DNA from: Conexibacter woesei DSM 14684
GTDB lineage: Bacteria; Actinomycetota; Thermoleophilia; Solirubrobacterales; Solirubrobacteraceae
Length of the DNA: 64,000 bases
Assembly: GCF_000025265.1 (NCBI RefSeq)
Contig: NC_013739.1
Span: forward strand, 1,922,001-1,986,000
Direction: 5' to 3'
A model generated the notes under the pieces. It saw only the letters and a program-made list of their open reading frames with translations, had not been told where the DNA came from and ran no database searches. Position numbers and translations under genes: made by a program. This document shows, piece by piece, positions 1 through 7,403 of the stretch. Within the stretch, counting starts at the first letter, position 1. Each line of letters opens with the position of its first letter.

Positions 1-2
1 AG

Positions 3-590
3 AACCGCCGCGCGATCCTCGACGCGGCGCGCGAGGTGTTCACCGAGATGGGCTACGACGCGGCGTCGATCCGTGACGTCGTCCGCCGCACGGAGCTCGC
101 CTCGGGCACGTTCTACAACTACTTCCCGGACAAGGCGTCGGTCTTCCACGCGGTGCTGGAGGAGCGCACGACGGAGCTGCGCCGGCGCCTGCGCGAGGTG
201 CGCCTGCGCGAGACGACGCTCGACGCGGTCGTGCACGAGGGCTTCCGCGTCTACTTCTCCTTCATCGTCGAGGACCAGCCGCTGTTCGAGCTGCTGCGCC
301 GCAACGCCGGGACGGTGCAGACGATGTTCGACACGCCGGCGCTCGAGGCCGGCGTCTACGAGCTGTTCGAGGATCTCAGCGCGGTCGCGGCGCGGATCGA
401 CCTGTCGCCGGCGATCGACCTCGACTACCTGTCGGCGGCGATGGGCGGGGTCGCGTTCGAGCTGGGGATCCGGATGATCGAACAGCCGCAGCCGGACGTC
501 GAGCGGACCGCGCGCTTCGCCAGCGAGCTGTTCCTCGGCGGGATGACGCGGCTTGCAGGCGCCTCGGCGGGCTCGTCGGCGCCGGCCTGA
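3..590 (+). CDS. TetR/AcrR-family regulator, 5' end outside window
   Basis: The frame is already open at base 3 and runs 195 codons to TGA at 588-590, so the true start lies upstream of the window. The first ~50 residues form a TetR DNA-binding domain: a helix with AILDAAREVFTEMGYDAASI followed by the recognition helix ASGTFYNYF and the usual DK. The remaining ~145 residues are helical and fit the dimerisation and ligand domain, which is too variable to suggest an inducer. TetR proteins bind short palindromes as dimers and let go on ligand binding. No obvious target sits beside it. The palindrome at 1664-1679 has TetR-operator shape, but nothing ties it to this gene. Confidence 0.9.
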   Translation, partial: NRRAILDAAREVFTEMGYDAASIRDVVRRTELASGTFYNYFPDKASVFHAVLEERTTELRRRLREVRLRETTLDAVVHEGFRVYFSFIVEDQPLFELLRRNAGTVQTMFDTPALEAGVYELFEDLSAVAARIDLSPAIDLDYLSAAMGGVAFELGIRMIEQPQPDVERTARFASELFLGGMTRLAGASAGSSAPA

Positions 591-614
591 CCGCGCGCAC
601 CTGCCGATCGCAAC

Positions 615-620
615 TAGAAT
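615..620 (+). promoter_or_regulatory. -10 box TAGAAT of the 635 gene
   Basis: TAGAAT matches the TAnnnT consensus and ends 14 nt before the GTG start at 635. That would leave a leader of only about 7 nt, with no room for a ribosome-binding site. No clear -35 box is visible. Confidence 0.5.
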
Positions 621-634
621 CGACGCAGTCGCCT

Positions 635-1615
635 GTGCCGTCGTTCTGCCGCCACAACCGCTTCGCCGCCAACTGCCCGATCTGCTCCAAGGAGCAGGCC
701 GAGGCAGCAGCTCCTCGTAGCTCCGGCGTGAGGTCGACCGGCGGGCACGTGACGCGCAAGCGCACGACGACGGCGAGCGGCGCGAGAAGCCGCTCGACGA
801 ACAACAACCTGCGCGTGCGCAAGGTGACGCGCGCGAGCGACGACGGCTTCCGCTCCTCGCTCGTGCCGGGCATCAAGGCGACCGCTGACGCCGAGCGCCT
901 CGCGGAGGAGATCGCGTTCGCGCAGGCGCGCCTCGGCACGCTCGCCGCCGCACCGCCCGGGCTGTACGCCGAGGTCGCGAGCGAGCCCGACCGCGAGGAG
1001 GCGGCGTGGCTCGCGTTCCTGATCGCCTACCTCGGGCCGCTCGACGGCGACGATCCGTTCGCCGGCGTGCGCGCCGCGCGCACGACGTGGGCCTCCGGCG
1101 AGCTGCCGGACCTCGCCGACGTGCCGCTCGGGCCGCGTACCTCGCACCAGCCGTCGCGGGGCACCGCGACGTTCGTCGCTTACCGCGGCTGGGCCGAGCG
1201 GGCGGGGTCGCAGGAGACGGCGTTCCGCGGGGAGACCGTCTGGAGACCGGACCGCCGCTTCGCCCGCGTCTACGAGCGGATGGCGCTGCAGGGGCTCACG
1301 CGCGACGCCCGCTTCGATCTGCTCGTGGCGCTCGGTCAGCTCGGCTCCTACGAGCTGCGCGCGGCGTCGCTGCAGCTCGGCGGCGACGACGAGACGACCG
1401 TCGCCGCGAAGCGCGTCTTCGGGATCGGCGACACGCTGCTGCTCGAACGGCGTGCCCAGGATCTCGCCGACGCGGGCGAGGTCCAGATCGCCGCGCTCGA
1501 CGTCGGACTCTGGAACTGGGGTCGCCCGCGTGCGCAGCGCGCGACCCTCGGCGTCGCCGCCGACGAGCCGGACGCTGACGCGTACGCGTCCGTCGCAGGC
1601 GCGCTCGGTCTCTGA
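635..1615 (+). CDS. conserved protein with N-terminal Cys/His motif, possibly related to thymine-pyrophosphorylase-like DNA-base enzymes
   Basis: 326 codons from a GTG placed 14 nt after a -10 box. The N-terminus carries FCRHNRFAANCPICSKEQ, whose Cys-His-Cys-x2-Cys spacing suggests a small metal site. A basic low-complexity linker follows (~25-65), then a mainly helical domain (~75-320) with ETAFRGETVWRPDRRFARVYERM and KRVFGIGDTLLLERR. From memory, this layout resembles proteins labelled alpha-glutamyl/putrescinyl thymine pyrophosphorylase clade 3, a family predicted from phage hypermodified-DNA systems. That assignment is uncertain and I cannot verify it. No DNA-modification partner lies nearby, and there is no signal peptide or membrane segment, so a cytoplasmic protein is likely. 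Confidence 0.6.
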   Translation: MPSFCRHNRFAANCPICSKEQAEAAAPRSSGVRSTGGHVTRKRTTTASGARSRSTNNNLRVRKVTRASDDGFRSSLVPGIKATADAERLAEEIAFAQARLGTLAAAPPGLYAEVASEPDREEAAWLAFLIAYLGPLDGDDPFAGVRAARTTWASGELPDLADVPLGPRTSHQPSRGTATFVAYRGWAERAGSQETAFRGETVWRPDRRFARVYERMALQGLTRDARFDLLVALGQLGSYELRAASLQLGGDDETTVAAKRVFGIGDTLLLERRAQDLADAGEVQIAALDVGLWNWGRPRAQRATLGVAADEPDADAYASVAGALGL

Positions 1616-1663
1616 GCGCTCGCGGCACACCCGCAAGTCGCCTGCTGTAGTACCACGTTCCTG

Positions 1664-1679
1664 ACGGACATTCGTCCGT
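1664..1679. promoter_or_regulatory. 16-bp inverted repeat, operator-like
   Basis: ACGGAC-ATTC-GTCCGT is a perfect 6+6 palindrome with a 4-nt centre. It lies between the 635 gene and the sigma-factor gene, about 170 nt before the latter's start. Its shape resembles TetR-type operators. It could also be a weak hairpin ending the 635 transcript, but no T-run follows. Confidence 0.4.
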
Positions 1680-1704
1680 AAACAAGGTCGTTCACGGCTT
1701 CGAT

Positions 1705-1723
1705 TTGCCGCAATTTGCGGCAA
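1705..1723. promoter_or_regulatory. 19-nt inverted repeat upstream of the sigma-factor gene
   Basis: TTGCCGCA-ATT-TGCGGCAA is a perfect 8+8 inverted repeat. It lies in a locally AT-richer stretch 123 nt upstream of the preferred sigma start (1847). It may be a protein-binding site controlling the sigma gene, or a leader hairpin. Confidence 0.4.
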
Positions 1724-1846
1724 TTCTCCTCACTCCCGGGGGAGAGTCGCATGCGTCCCTGCGCTCTGTCGGCCGATGACAGCGGAAGTGTGGGATCTGG
1801 CGCGTCGGCGATGGGTCGGATTCCCACCGAAACCAGGGAGGGTGGG

Positions 1847-3208
1847 ATGGGTCGCACGGGCGGTCGACGGGGGAGAGAGGCGGAGGAGCGCGTGTTCGCG
1901 CTGGTGCGCGAGCACGCCTACGAGCTGCTGCGGTTCGCGCGGCGATTCTCGTTGTGCGAGGACGACGCACAGGACGCGTACCAGCGCGCGCTGGAGATCC
2001 TCGTGCGGCAGCTGCGGAGAGGGACGCCGCCGCAGAACACGCTTTCCTGGCTTCGGACGGTCGTACGGCATGAAGCCTCGCAGGTGCGCGAGGAGCGCGA
2101 GCGGCGGATGAGCCGCGAGCAGCACGACGTCGAGCAGCAGCGCAACGAGCGCGCTGACGACCCGGCGGAGCGCGCGGAGCGCTTCGAGCGGCTGGCGCAC
2201 ACGGCGGAGGCGCTGCGGCGGCTGAAGCCGCAGGAGGTGACCGCGCTCGTGCTGCGCGCGGAGGGGCTGTCGTACGAGGAGATCTGCGAGCGCACCTCGT
2301 GGAGCTATACGAGAACGAATCGGTGCGTGACCGAGGGTCGCCGGGCGTTGGTCGCGCGGCTGCGGGCGATCGAATCGGGCGAGGAGTGCGAGCGCTGGCT
2401 GCCGCTGCTGTCGATGCTGGCGGACGGGGAGGCGTCGGCGCGCGAGCTGACGGAGCTGCGTCCGCACCTGCGGTCGTGTGCCGCCTGCCGCGCGACGCTG
2501 CGCGGCTTCCACGAGGCGCCCGGGCAGGTCGGGGCGCTGGTGCCGGCGGCCCTGCTGCCGGTGGCGGTCGGCGCGGATCCCGGCGGCACGATCCGCCACG
2601 TCGAGACGATGATGCACTGGCTGCTGGAGAGAGCGACCGTGTCCGCGATGCGCATGCAGGGCGCGATCGACGCGCTGCCCGGCACGAAGATCGCCGCCGT
2701 CGCCGCGTCGACCGTGGCGGTCGCGGGCAGCGGCGCGGCGATCGAGCGCGCCGCGACGAACGGGCCGGATCGCGATCGGCGTGGGCGGTCGGCACAGGTC
2801 GCCGCCGCCTCCGCCGCGACGCGCCCGACCGCGATGGCCCCCGCCGCGTCCGCGCCGCTGCTCGCGGGAGTCGGCGCGGCCCAGGCGGCGACGCCGCCGT
2901 CCGGCTCGCCCGCCGACCGCCTCGCCCCACCGGACGGCGACCGCCGCACGAGATCCGGCGAACCGATCGGCGAGTTCGCACTCGAACCGATCGTGCGAGG
3001 TGGGGAGGACAGAGACGCCGCTCGTCGCGGCACCCCGCCACCGCCCCGCCGCGAGCCGGAGCCGACCACCGGCCCGGCAGCGACCGCGTCGGCGCCACCG
3101 TCCTCGCCGGCCCCGTCAGCCCCACCGGCCGAGCCTGCACCAGCCCCCGCCACCGACCCCGCCGCCCCCGACGGCGAGTTCACCGGCTTCGAGTCCACCA
3201 CCGAATAG
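1847..3208 (+). CDS. ECF-type sigma factor fused to an anti-sigma-like zinc domain and a long Pro/Ala-rich tail
   Basis: The ATG at 1847 is preferred because GGGAGGGTGGG lies just upstream; the open frame extends back to 1715 without a better site. The protein has 453 residues. Sigma region 2 spans ~13-80 (FARRFSLCEDDAQDAYQRAL), and region 4 spans ~118-173 with the helix-turn-helix GLSYEEICERTSWSYTRTNR. Next comes HLRSCAACR (H207, C211, C214), the HxxxCxxC signature of zf-HC2 anti-sigma domains, normally on a separate protein. A weakly hydrophobic stretch at ~265-285 precedes a disordered tail rich in Pro, Ala and Arg. The fusion suggests self-contained control of promoter recognition. The secreted-protein gene starts 14 nt downstream and is probably co-transcribed. 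Confidence 0.85.
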   Translation: MGRTGGRRGREAEERVFALVREHAYELLRFARRFSLCEDDAQDAYQRALEILVRQLRRGTPPQNTLSWLRTVVRHEASQVREERERRMSREQHDVEQQRNERADDPAERAERFERLAHTAEALRRLKPQEVTALVLRAEGLSYEEICERTSWSYTRTNRCVTEGRRALVARLRAIESGEECERWLPLLSMLADGEASARELTELRPHLRSCAACRATLRGFHEAPGQVGALVPAALLPVAVGADPGGTIRHVETMMHWLLERATVSAMRMQGAIDALPGTKIAAVAASTVAVAGSGAAIERAATNGPDRDRRGRSAQVAAASAATRPTAMAPAASAPLLAGVGAAQAATPPSGSPADRLAPPDGDRRTRSGEPIGEFALEPIVRGGEDRDAARRGTPPPPRREPEPTTGPAATASAPPSSPAPSAPPAEPAPAPATDPAAPDGEFTGFESTTE

Positions 3209-3222
3209 CGAGGTCGCACCCC

Positions 3223-5307
3223 ATGACACGCCCCCGATTCCTCCTCATCGCCCTGATCACCACCCTCCTCACGGCCACCGCTGTGGCGCGTGCAGGCACC
3301 TACTCCGTCCACAGCTGCAGAACCCCAAGCGGCACCTGGGTTGGCGCTGAGGGGTGGAGTGCGGAGGCGGACACACCCGTGGTCGGCCGAGATAGTGGCG
3401 TGATACGCCGCTGTACATCACCAGATACGGCGCTCACGCTCGAATTCGGCGCGACAGGTTTGCCCGTCGCAACAGGCAGCTGGATTCGGAGTGCTTTCGT
3501 CGCACCGGATGACACCGTGATCACGTCTGTCTCGATGCTGCGCGCGTTCGATGTCGCCTGGCCAGTCGTCCCAGGAGTGAGTGACCGCCCATACGCATTC
3601 CAGGCGTGGTATGGAAGAAATGAGTCCTCAAGATTGGTCGATTTTCAGGCGCCGCTGGCGAGAGGGGAGGTGCTGGACCGGCCACTGCCAGTCCTGATCG
3701 AGGAAAGAGGGGTGAGTTGGGGCTCCTTGACCCTCGCGCTGCGTTGTTGGCCACTGGTCGGAACCCTGGAATGCGGGCCACGATCGGCATGGGCTGAGGT
3801 GCCGCGCGCCACCCTCGAACTCACCGACACTCGTCCTCCGACCGGCAGCGGCGCTCTTGTCGGCACAGGGCCGGTTCGCGGCACGGGCCGGGTTGGGTTC
3901 GATGCGGCGGATGCGGGTGGCGGGGTGTATCGCTCGATACTCGCGGTCGACGGCGTCGAGGTCGCGCGTGGGGTCGTGGACGGGAACGGCGGACGGTGCA
4001 GGGATGTGGAGCCGGGGAGCGTGGATCCGTATGAGTTCGCGGCTCCGCGGCCGTGTCCGCTGGAGGCGAGTGGGGAGGCGGTGTTCGACACGCGGGGGCT
4101 CAGAGACGGGGATCACGCGCTGGCGCTCAGCGTCGAGGACGCCGCCGGCAATGTCACGCTCGTCCACGCCACCGACTTCGTGACGCACAACGCGCCCGTG
4201 TCGCTCGACGCTCCCGGCCTCGGTGGCGATGCCCGCGTCGGCGGGCATCTCGACGTCTCCGACGGCCGCTGGGACGGGGCACCGACGGTCCTCGAGCGGC
4301 GCTGGCTGCGGTGCGACGCCAGCGGCGCCGGCTGTGCGCCGATCGCCGGCGCCGGCGGCGCTCGCTACGTGCCGACCGCAGCGGACGCCTATCGGCGGCT
4401 GGTCGCGGAGGTCGTCGCGGGCAACGCCGGCGGCACCGTCGCCGCGCGCTCCGCGCCGAGCGCGCTGATCGCCGACACCTCCGGGCGCACCGCTCCGGTC
4501 GACGACACTCCCGCCCAACCCGCTCCGAGAGACGACAGACCCGGGCCTGACAGGCCGGCCGTGCCCGCTCCCGCCGCCGCCCCCAGCGCGCCGCCGATCG
4601 ACACGGGCGGCATCGGGAGACTCGAGAACCCGGTCGCCAGACAGGGTGGGCACACGCCCAACGGCACCGGCGCCTCTGCCCAGGCGCGCATCTCGGCGGC
4701 GCTGCGGCGCGCCGGCGGCGGCAGCGCCAGAACGGTCCGCTCACAGCGCGCCACGCGCTGGACCGCGACGGGACGCCTCACCGACGAGCACGGGCGCCCG
4801 ATCGGCGGCGCGCGGGTCAACGCCGCCGTCCGCGTCCTCGGCCGCCGCTGGGTCGCGCGCGACGTCATCCGCACGACCGCCGACGGCCGGTTCACTTACA
4901 CGCTCCCCGCCGGCCCCAGCCGTGACGTCAGATTCACCTACTTCCCGTTCGCCGACAGTCGCAGCTTCCGCGCCTCTGACACGCTGCGAATCGACGTCTT
5001 CTCACCTCTCACCATCAATGTCGACCGCCGAACGGTGACAGGCAGGCGGATCGTCACCATCAGCGGTCGGGTGAACGGTGACCGGATTCCCTCCAGCGGC
5101 CTGCTCGTCACCCTCCAGGGACACCAGCGCGGCTTCGGCTGGCGCACCTTCCGCACGCTGCGAACCTCGCGCCGCGGCACGTGGCGCACCCAGTACCGCT
5201 TCCGCTCCTCCTCCGGTCGCTTCGCCTTCCGCGCGATCGTCCCGCGGCAGGGTCGCTACCCGTTCCTCACCACGACCTCACGGCCGGTCACGGTCGTCGT
5301 CGTCTGA
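3223..5307 (+). CDS. large secreted protein with Ig/carboxypeptidase-regulatory-like repeats
   Basis: 694 residues from ATG 3223, 14 nt after the sigma gene. A signal peptide (RFLLIALITTLLTATAVARA) ends near residue 25. A Cys-containing globular domain (~26-190) is followed by a segment with FDAADAGGGVYRSILAVDG and GDHALALSVEDAAGN, typical of bacterial Ig-like exoproteins. A Pro-rich linker (~420-480) leads to a C-terminal domain with RPIGGARVNAAVRV and TTADGRFTYTLPAG, like CarboxypepD_reg/transthyretin folds. No catalytic motif is visible, so an adhesive or surface role is inferred. Base composition is mosaic: 3601-3660 is about 55% GC, whereas 4201-4260 is above 70%, which suggests a foreign or fast-evolving N-terminal half. 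It is probably expressed with the sigma factor. Confidence 0.75.
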   Translation: MTRPRFLLIALITTLLTATAVARAGTYSVHSCRTPSGTWVGAEGWSAEADTPVVGRDSGVIRRCTSPDTALTLEFGATGLPVATGSWIRSAFVAPDDTVITSVSMLRAFDVAWPVVPGVSDRPYAFQAWYGRNESSRLVDFQAPLARGEVLDRPLPVLIEERGVSWGSLTLALRCWPLVGTLECGPRSAWAEVPRATLELTDTRPPTGSGALVGTGPVRGTGRVGFDAADAGGGVYRSILAVDGVEVARGVVDGNGGRCRDVEPGSVDPYEFAAPRPCPLEASGEAVFDTRGLRDGDHALALSVEDAAGNVTLVHATDFVTHNAPVSLDAPGLGGDARVGGHLDVSDGRWDGAPTVLERRWLRCDASGAGCAPIAGAGGARYVPTAADAYRRLVAEVVAGNAGGTVAARSAPSALIADTSGRTAPVDDTPAQPAPRDDRPGPDRPAVPAPAAAPSAPPIDTGGIGRLENPVARQGGHTPNGTGASAQARISAALRRAGGGSARTVRSQRATRWTATGRLTDEHGRPIGGARVNAAVRVLGRRWVARDVIRTTADGRFTYTLPAGPSRDVRFTYFPFADSRSFRASDTLRIDVFSPLTINVDRRTVTGRRIVTISGRVNGDRIPSSGLLVTLQGHQRGFGWRTFRTLRTSRRGTWRTQYRFRSSSGRFAFRAIVPRQGRYPFLTTTSRPVTVVVV

Positions 5308-5313
5308 CGCGTA

Positions 5314-5350
5314 CGGCGGCGGGGAGCCCTGGTTCGGCTCCCCGCCGCCG
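5314..5350. terminator. strong bidirectional hairpin between convergent genes
   Basis: CGGCGGCGGGGAGCC pairs perfectly with GGCTCCCCGCCGCCG around a 7-nt loop, giving a 15-bp stem. It starts 6 nt after the stop of the secreted protein and ends exactly where the stop codon of the convergent gene begins. No T-run follows, as is common in high-GC genomes. Confidence 0.8.
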
Positions 5351-5689
5351 TCACCCGCCGAGCCGCTGCGCTTTGCGCTGCCGCTCGACCATCAGCTCCA
5401 CGACCTCTCGATCGAGCCGCGTGATGCGAACGATCTGCTCCGTCGAGAAGCCCGCTCTGCTCGCGAGCCCGACTCGCCGCTCCAACGCGCCCATCGCCGA
5501 GCGCACGCCCTGCAGCGCGTCGGCGTCCCACCGCAGGCGCGGGCGCTCCGCTGCGCGGTAGTCGATCACGGCCACCGCGGCGCCGAAGAAGTCCAGCGCC
5601 GAGTTGAACAGGCCGCGCTCGACCGCCGAGACGACGTTCGTCTGCTCGAATGCGACGTCGCGGTCGCTTTGACCGCTGGTGATTCCCAT
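5351..5689 (-). CDS. small protein of unknown function beside an XRE regulator
   Basis: 112 residues. The ATG at 5689 is chosen over in-frame upstream codons because GAGGGG lies about 6 nt before it. The protein is soluble, with no signal peptide or membrane segment. It has a central hydrophobic helix (GLFNSALDFFGAAVAVIDY) and a C-terminal part, FSTEQIVRITRLDREVVELM, that looks like a helix-turn-helix or a helical interaction motif. I do not recognise the family. The operator at 5757-5776 lies 68 nt upstream and matches the one in front of the XRE gene, so this gene is probably under the same repressor. The gene ends against a strong terminator. Confidence 0.6.
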   Translation of the reverse strand: MGITSGQSDRDVAFEQTNVVSAVERGLFNSALDFFGAAVAVIDYRAAERPRLRWDADALQGVRSAMGALERRVGLASRAGFSTEQIVRITRLDREVVELMVERQRKAQRLGG

Positions 5690-5756
5690 CAGCACCCCTC
5701 GCTGCACGTTATGCGTTCGGTGAACGCCAGCGTTCCCCATGTTTGCAGCCGCTGGC

Positions 5757-5776
5757 TTACGACGCAAACGTCGTAA
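5757..5776. promoter_or_regulatory. operator 1 of the XRE module
   Basis: TTACGACGCAAACGTCGTAA is a perfect 8+8 inverted repeat with a 4-nt centre. Read on the minus strand, its 16-nt core ACGACGTTTGCGTCGT matches ACGACATTTACGTCGT at 6110-6125 at 14 of 16 positions. It lies between the XRE gene and the next minus-strand gene, where a promoter for that gene is expected. Confidence 0.7.
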
Positions 5777-5808
5777 AATCAGTCGATCGGCTGCGTCGTC
5801 GGGCGCGC

Positions 5809-6075
5809 TCAGTCGCCGTCGGCCGTCGCAGCCCCCGGGAGGGCTGCGATCCGCTCGGCGCGCGTGAACAGCTCGGAGCACGGCATGTCCAGCCCCGACA
5901 CGAGCCGCAGCAGCGTCCGTGCCGTGGGATTTCCGATCCCGGCTTCGAGCTCCCAGATCCGTCGTTGCGGCACGCCGGTACGCAGCGAGACCGCCTCCTG
6001 GGTCAGTCCGAGCTCCTCGCGGCGCTCGCGCAGCGCGCGTCCGAGCGCGCGTAGAAAGGGCGTGGCATCCGGCAC
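5809..6075 (-). CDS. XRE-family (Cro/CI-type) transcriptional regulator
   Basis: 88 residues from GTG 6075, with GGAGGG upstream on the coding strand. Residues ~10-65 are a canonical HTH_3 domain: LRERREELGLTQEAVSLRTG, then VPQRRIWELEAGIGNPTARTL as recognition helix and following turn. A short tail leaves no room for a peptidase or sensor domain, so it resembles a stand-alone repressor or an antitoxin-like regulator. Two near-identical palindromes bracket the gene: one upstream of its own start (6110-6125), one upstream of the next gene (5757-5776). Autorepression together with control of both neighbours is the simplest reading. Confidence 0.85.
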   Translation of the reverse strand: MPDATPFLRALGRALRERREELGLTQEAVSLRTGVPQRRIWELEAGIGNPTARTLLRLVSGLDMPCSELFTRAERIAALPGAATADGD

Positions 6076-6109
6076 CGCGCCACCCTCCGTGCAGGCCGTT
6101 CCTACTTCA

Positions 6110-6125
6110 ACGACATTTACGTCGT
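6110..6125. promoter_or_regulatory. operator 2 of the XRE module
   Basis: ACGACATTTACGTCGT has 5-bp perfect arms (ACGAC/GTCGT) and a TTT core, and is the close partner of operator 1. It sits 35 nt upstream of the XRE start and 107 nt before the divergent ATG at 6232, so one bound repressor could affect both directions. Confidence 0.65.
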
Positions 6126-6231
6126 GCGGGGTGATGTCGTGATTCTGACGTCAGAGGATTTTTGCCGTCCACACCGAGCCGTACAGTCCTGCACGATCAG
6201 TTCCTCGATCCGTCCCGACACGGGAGCCCCG

Positions 6232-6687
6232 ATGTCCCTCTGCTTCATCGAGCCGCAGAACGCCATTCGCGTGATCGCCAACTCCGTCGGCCGGGAGGCG
6301 CGTCGGCAGCTGCTCGGAGAGGTGGTCCGGGCGTGGGTCGACGAGATTCCGGACGCGGAGCTGGACTCCCACTACGCCAAGGCCGTCGCGGACCTGGACG
6401 AGCACGACCTCTCGATGCTCGCAGCCTGGCACGCCTCGCTCGAGGTCGGTCATCCGATCGCGAACAAGGAGTTCCTCGTCAACGTATTCGCCTCGCTCGG
6501 CGAGAACCGCCGCGAGGCGCTGAAGATCGCCGCCGGCTTCCGCGGTGAAGAGGCGTTCGACGCCGGCGTCGCCGAGGAGCAGTCGCTGGAGATGGTGCTG
6601 CCGTTCCTGTCCGACGCCCGCTGCCGTGAGCTCGCGCAGGAGTGCGTCGAGCTGTACTGCTGGGACCGGCTCGGCTCCGAAAACTAG
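6232..6687 (+). CDS. uncharacterised 151-residue protein divergent from the XRE regulator
   Basis: The start is taken at ATG 6232, preceded by CGGGAG and by a -10-like TACAGT at 6182-6187; an in-frame start at 6124 would overlap operator 2. The protein is soluble, acidic and mostly helical, for example REARRQLLGEVVRAWVDEIP and SLGENRREALKIAAGF, with three cysteines. I recognise no family. It reads away from the XRE gene and shares its operator region, so it may be part of the same regulated unit. It ends in a hairpin-rich convergent region. Confidence 0.6.
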   Translation: MSLCFIEPQNAIRVIANSVGREARRQLLGEVVRAWVDEIPDAELDSHYAKAVADLDEHDLSMLAAWHASLEVGHPIANKEFLVNVFASLGENRREALKIAAGFRGEEAFDAGVAEEQSLEMVLPFLSDARCRELAQECVELYCWDRLGSEN

Positions 6688-6765
6688 TCCGATCGGCTGA
6701 AGCCGACCGGATTGCGAGTTCCACGGCGGGAAGCCCGGCGCGTCGCCGCGCAGATGGGAACTCGC
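6688..6765. terminator. two hairpins between convergent genes
   Basis: TCCGATCGGCT and AGCCGACCGGA (6688-6711) form an 11-bp stem with one mismatch right after the stop at 6685-6687. A second long-range stem pairs GCGAGTTCC (6714-6722) with GGAACTCGC (6757-6765), ending 2 nt before the stop of the convergent HAD gene. Confidence 0.6.
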
Positions 6766-6767
6766 GG

Positions 6768-7403
6768 CTACTGGAGCAGCGCTTCGACGTCCGCGATCGC
6801 CTGGTCGGTCTCGCGGAAGTGCACGGCGCCCATGCCGAGCGCGCGCGCCGCGTCGCAGTTGACCTCGAGGTCGTCGAGGAAGAGCGTCGCCTCGGCCGCG
6901 ACGCCAAGGCGCTCCAGCAGCAGCTCGTAGATCGCCGGGTCCGGCTTGCGCATGCCGACGAACGCGGAGTCGACGACCAGCTCGAAGATCTCGTCGATCG
7001 GCAGCATCGCGCGCCACAGCGGCTCCCACTCGCGCACGTTGTTCGTCAGGATCGCCATCCGGTAGCCGCGGCCGTGCAGCGCGCGCATGAACGAGAACAG
7101 CTGCTCGTTCGGGTGCAGGGCGGAGAAGAACGCCTCGCCGAAGCCGTCGAGCTCGATCGTGCGGCCGACCACGTCGTCGAGCGCGGCGCTCAGCTTCTCG
7201 ACGAACTGCTGCTCCGTGATCGTGCCCTTCTCCAGCTCGAACAGCGGCTGGACGCCCCCGTCGCGCTCGGCGGCTCGGGCCATCGCGGCGCCGAGCGCCT
7301 CGAGCGGGATCCCGCGCGCCTCCTGGAACGCGGCGAACGCGTCGATCAGCGGCGTCGTCAGGACGCCGCCGAAGTCGGAGACGATCGCCTCGACTCTGCT
7401 CAC
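6768..7403 (-). CDS. HAD-superfamily hydrolase
   Basis: 211 residues from GTG 7403, whose GTGA overlaps the stop of the upstream gene, so translation is probably coupled. Motif I is VSDFGGVLTTP: aspartate is at the first catalytic position, but the fourth, usually Asp, is glycine, as in the epoxide-hydrolase-N/YihX-like subgroup. Motif II is ILTNN, motif III the Lys in GMRKPDPAIYELLLERL, and motif IV FLDDLEVN. Cap insertion lies at ~15-90. The family hydrolyses small phosphoesters or related substrates; the real substrate cannot be read from sequence. It is the last gene of a three-gene minus-strand operon. Confidence 0.85.
   Translation of the reverse strand: MSRVEAIVSDFGGVLTTPLIDAFAAFQEARGIPLEALGAAMARAAERDGGVQPLFELEKGTITEQQFVEKLSAALDDVVGRTIELDGFGEAFFSALHPNEQLFSFMRALHGRGYRMAILTNNVREWEPLWRAMLPIDEIFELVVDSAFVGMRKPDPAIYELLLERLGVAAEATLFLDDLEVNCDAARALGMGAVHFRETDQAIADVEALLQ

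Noticed and set aside
2299-3222. Upstream extension of the secreted protein frame, giving 1002 residues
   Set aside because: It overlaps the sigma gene and is Arg-rich shadow; ATG 3223 directly precedes a clean signal peptide.
6149-6156. TGACGTCA palindrome downstream of operator 2
   Set aside because: Eight bases, expected often by chance; no second copy linked to it in the module.
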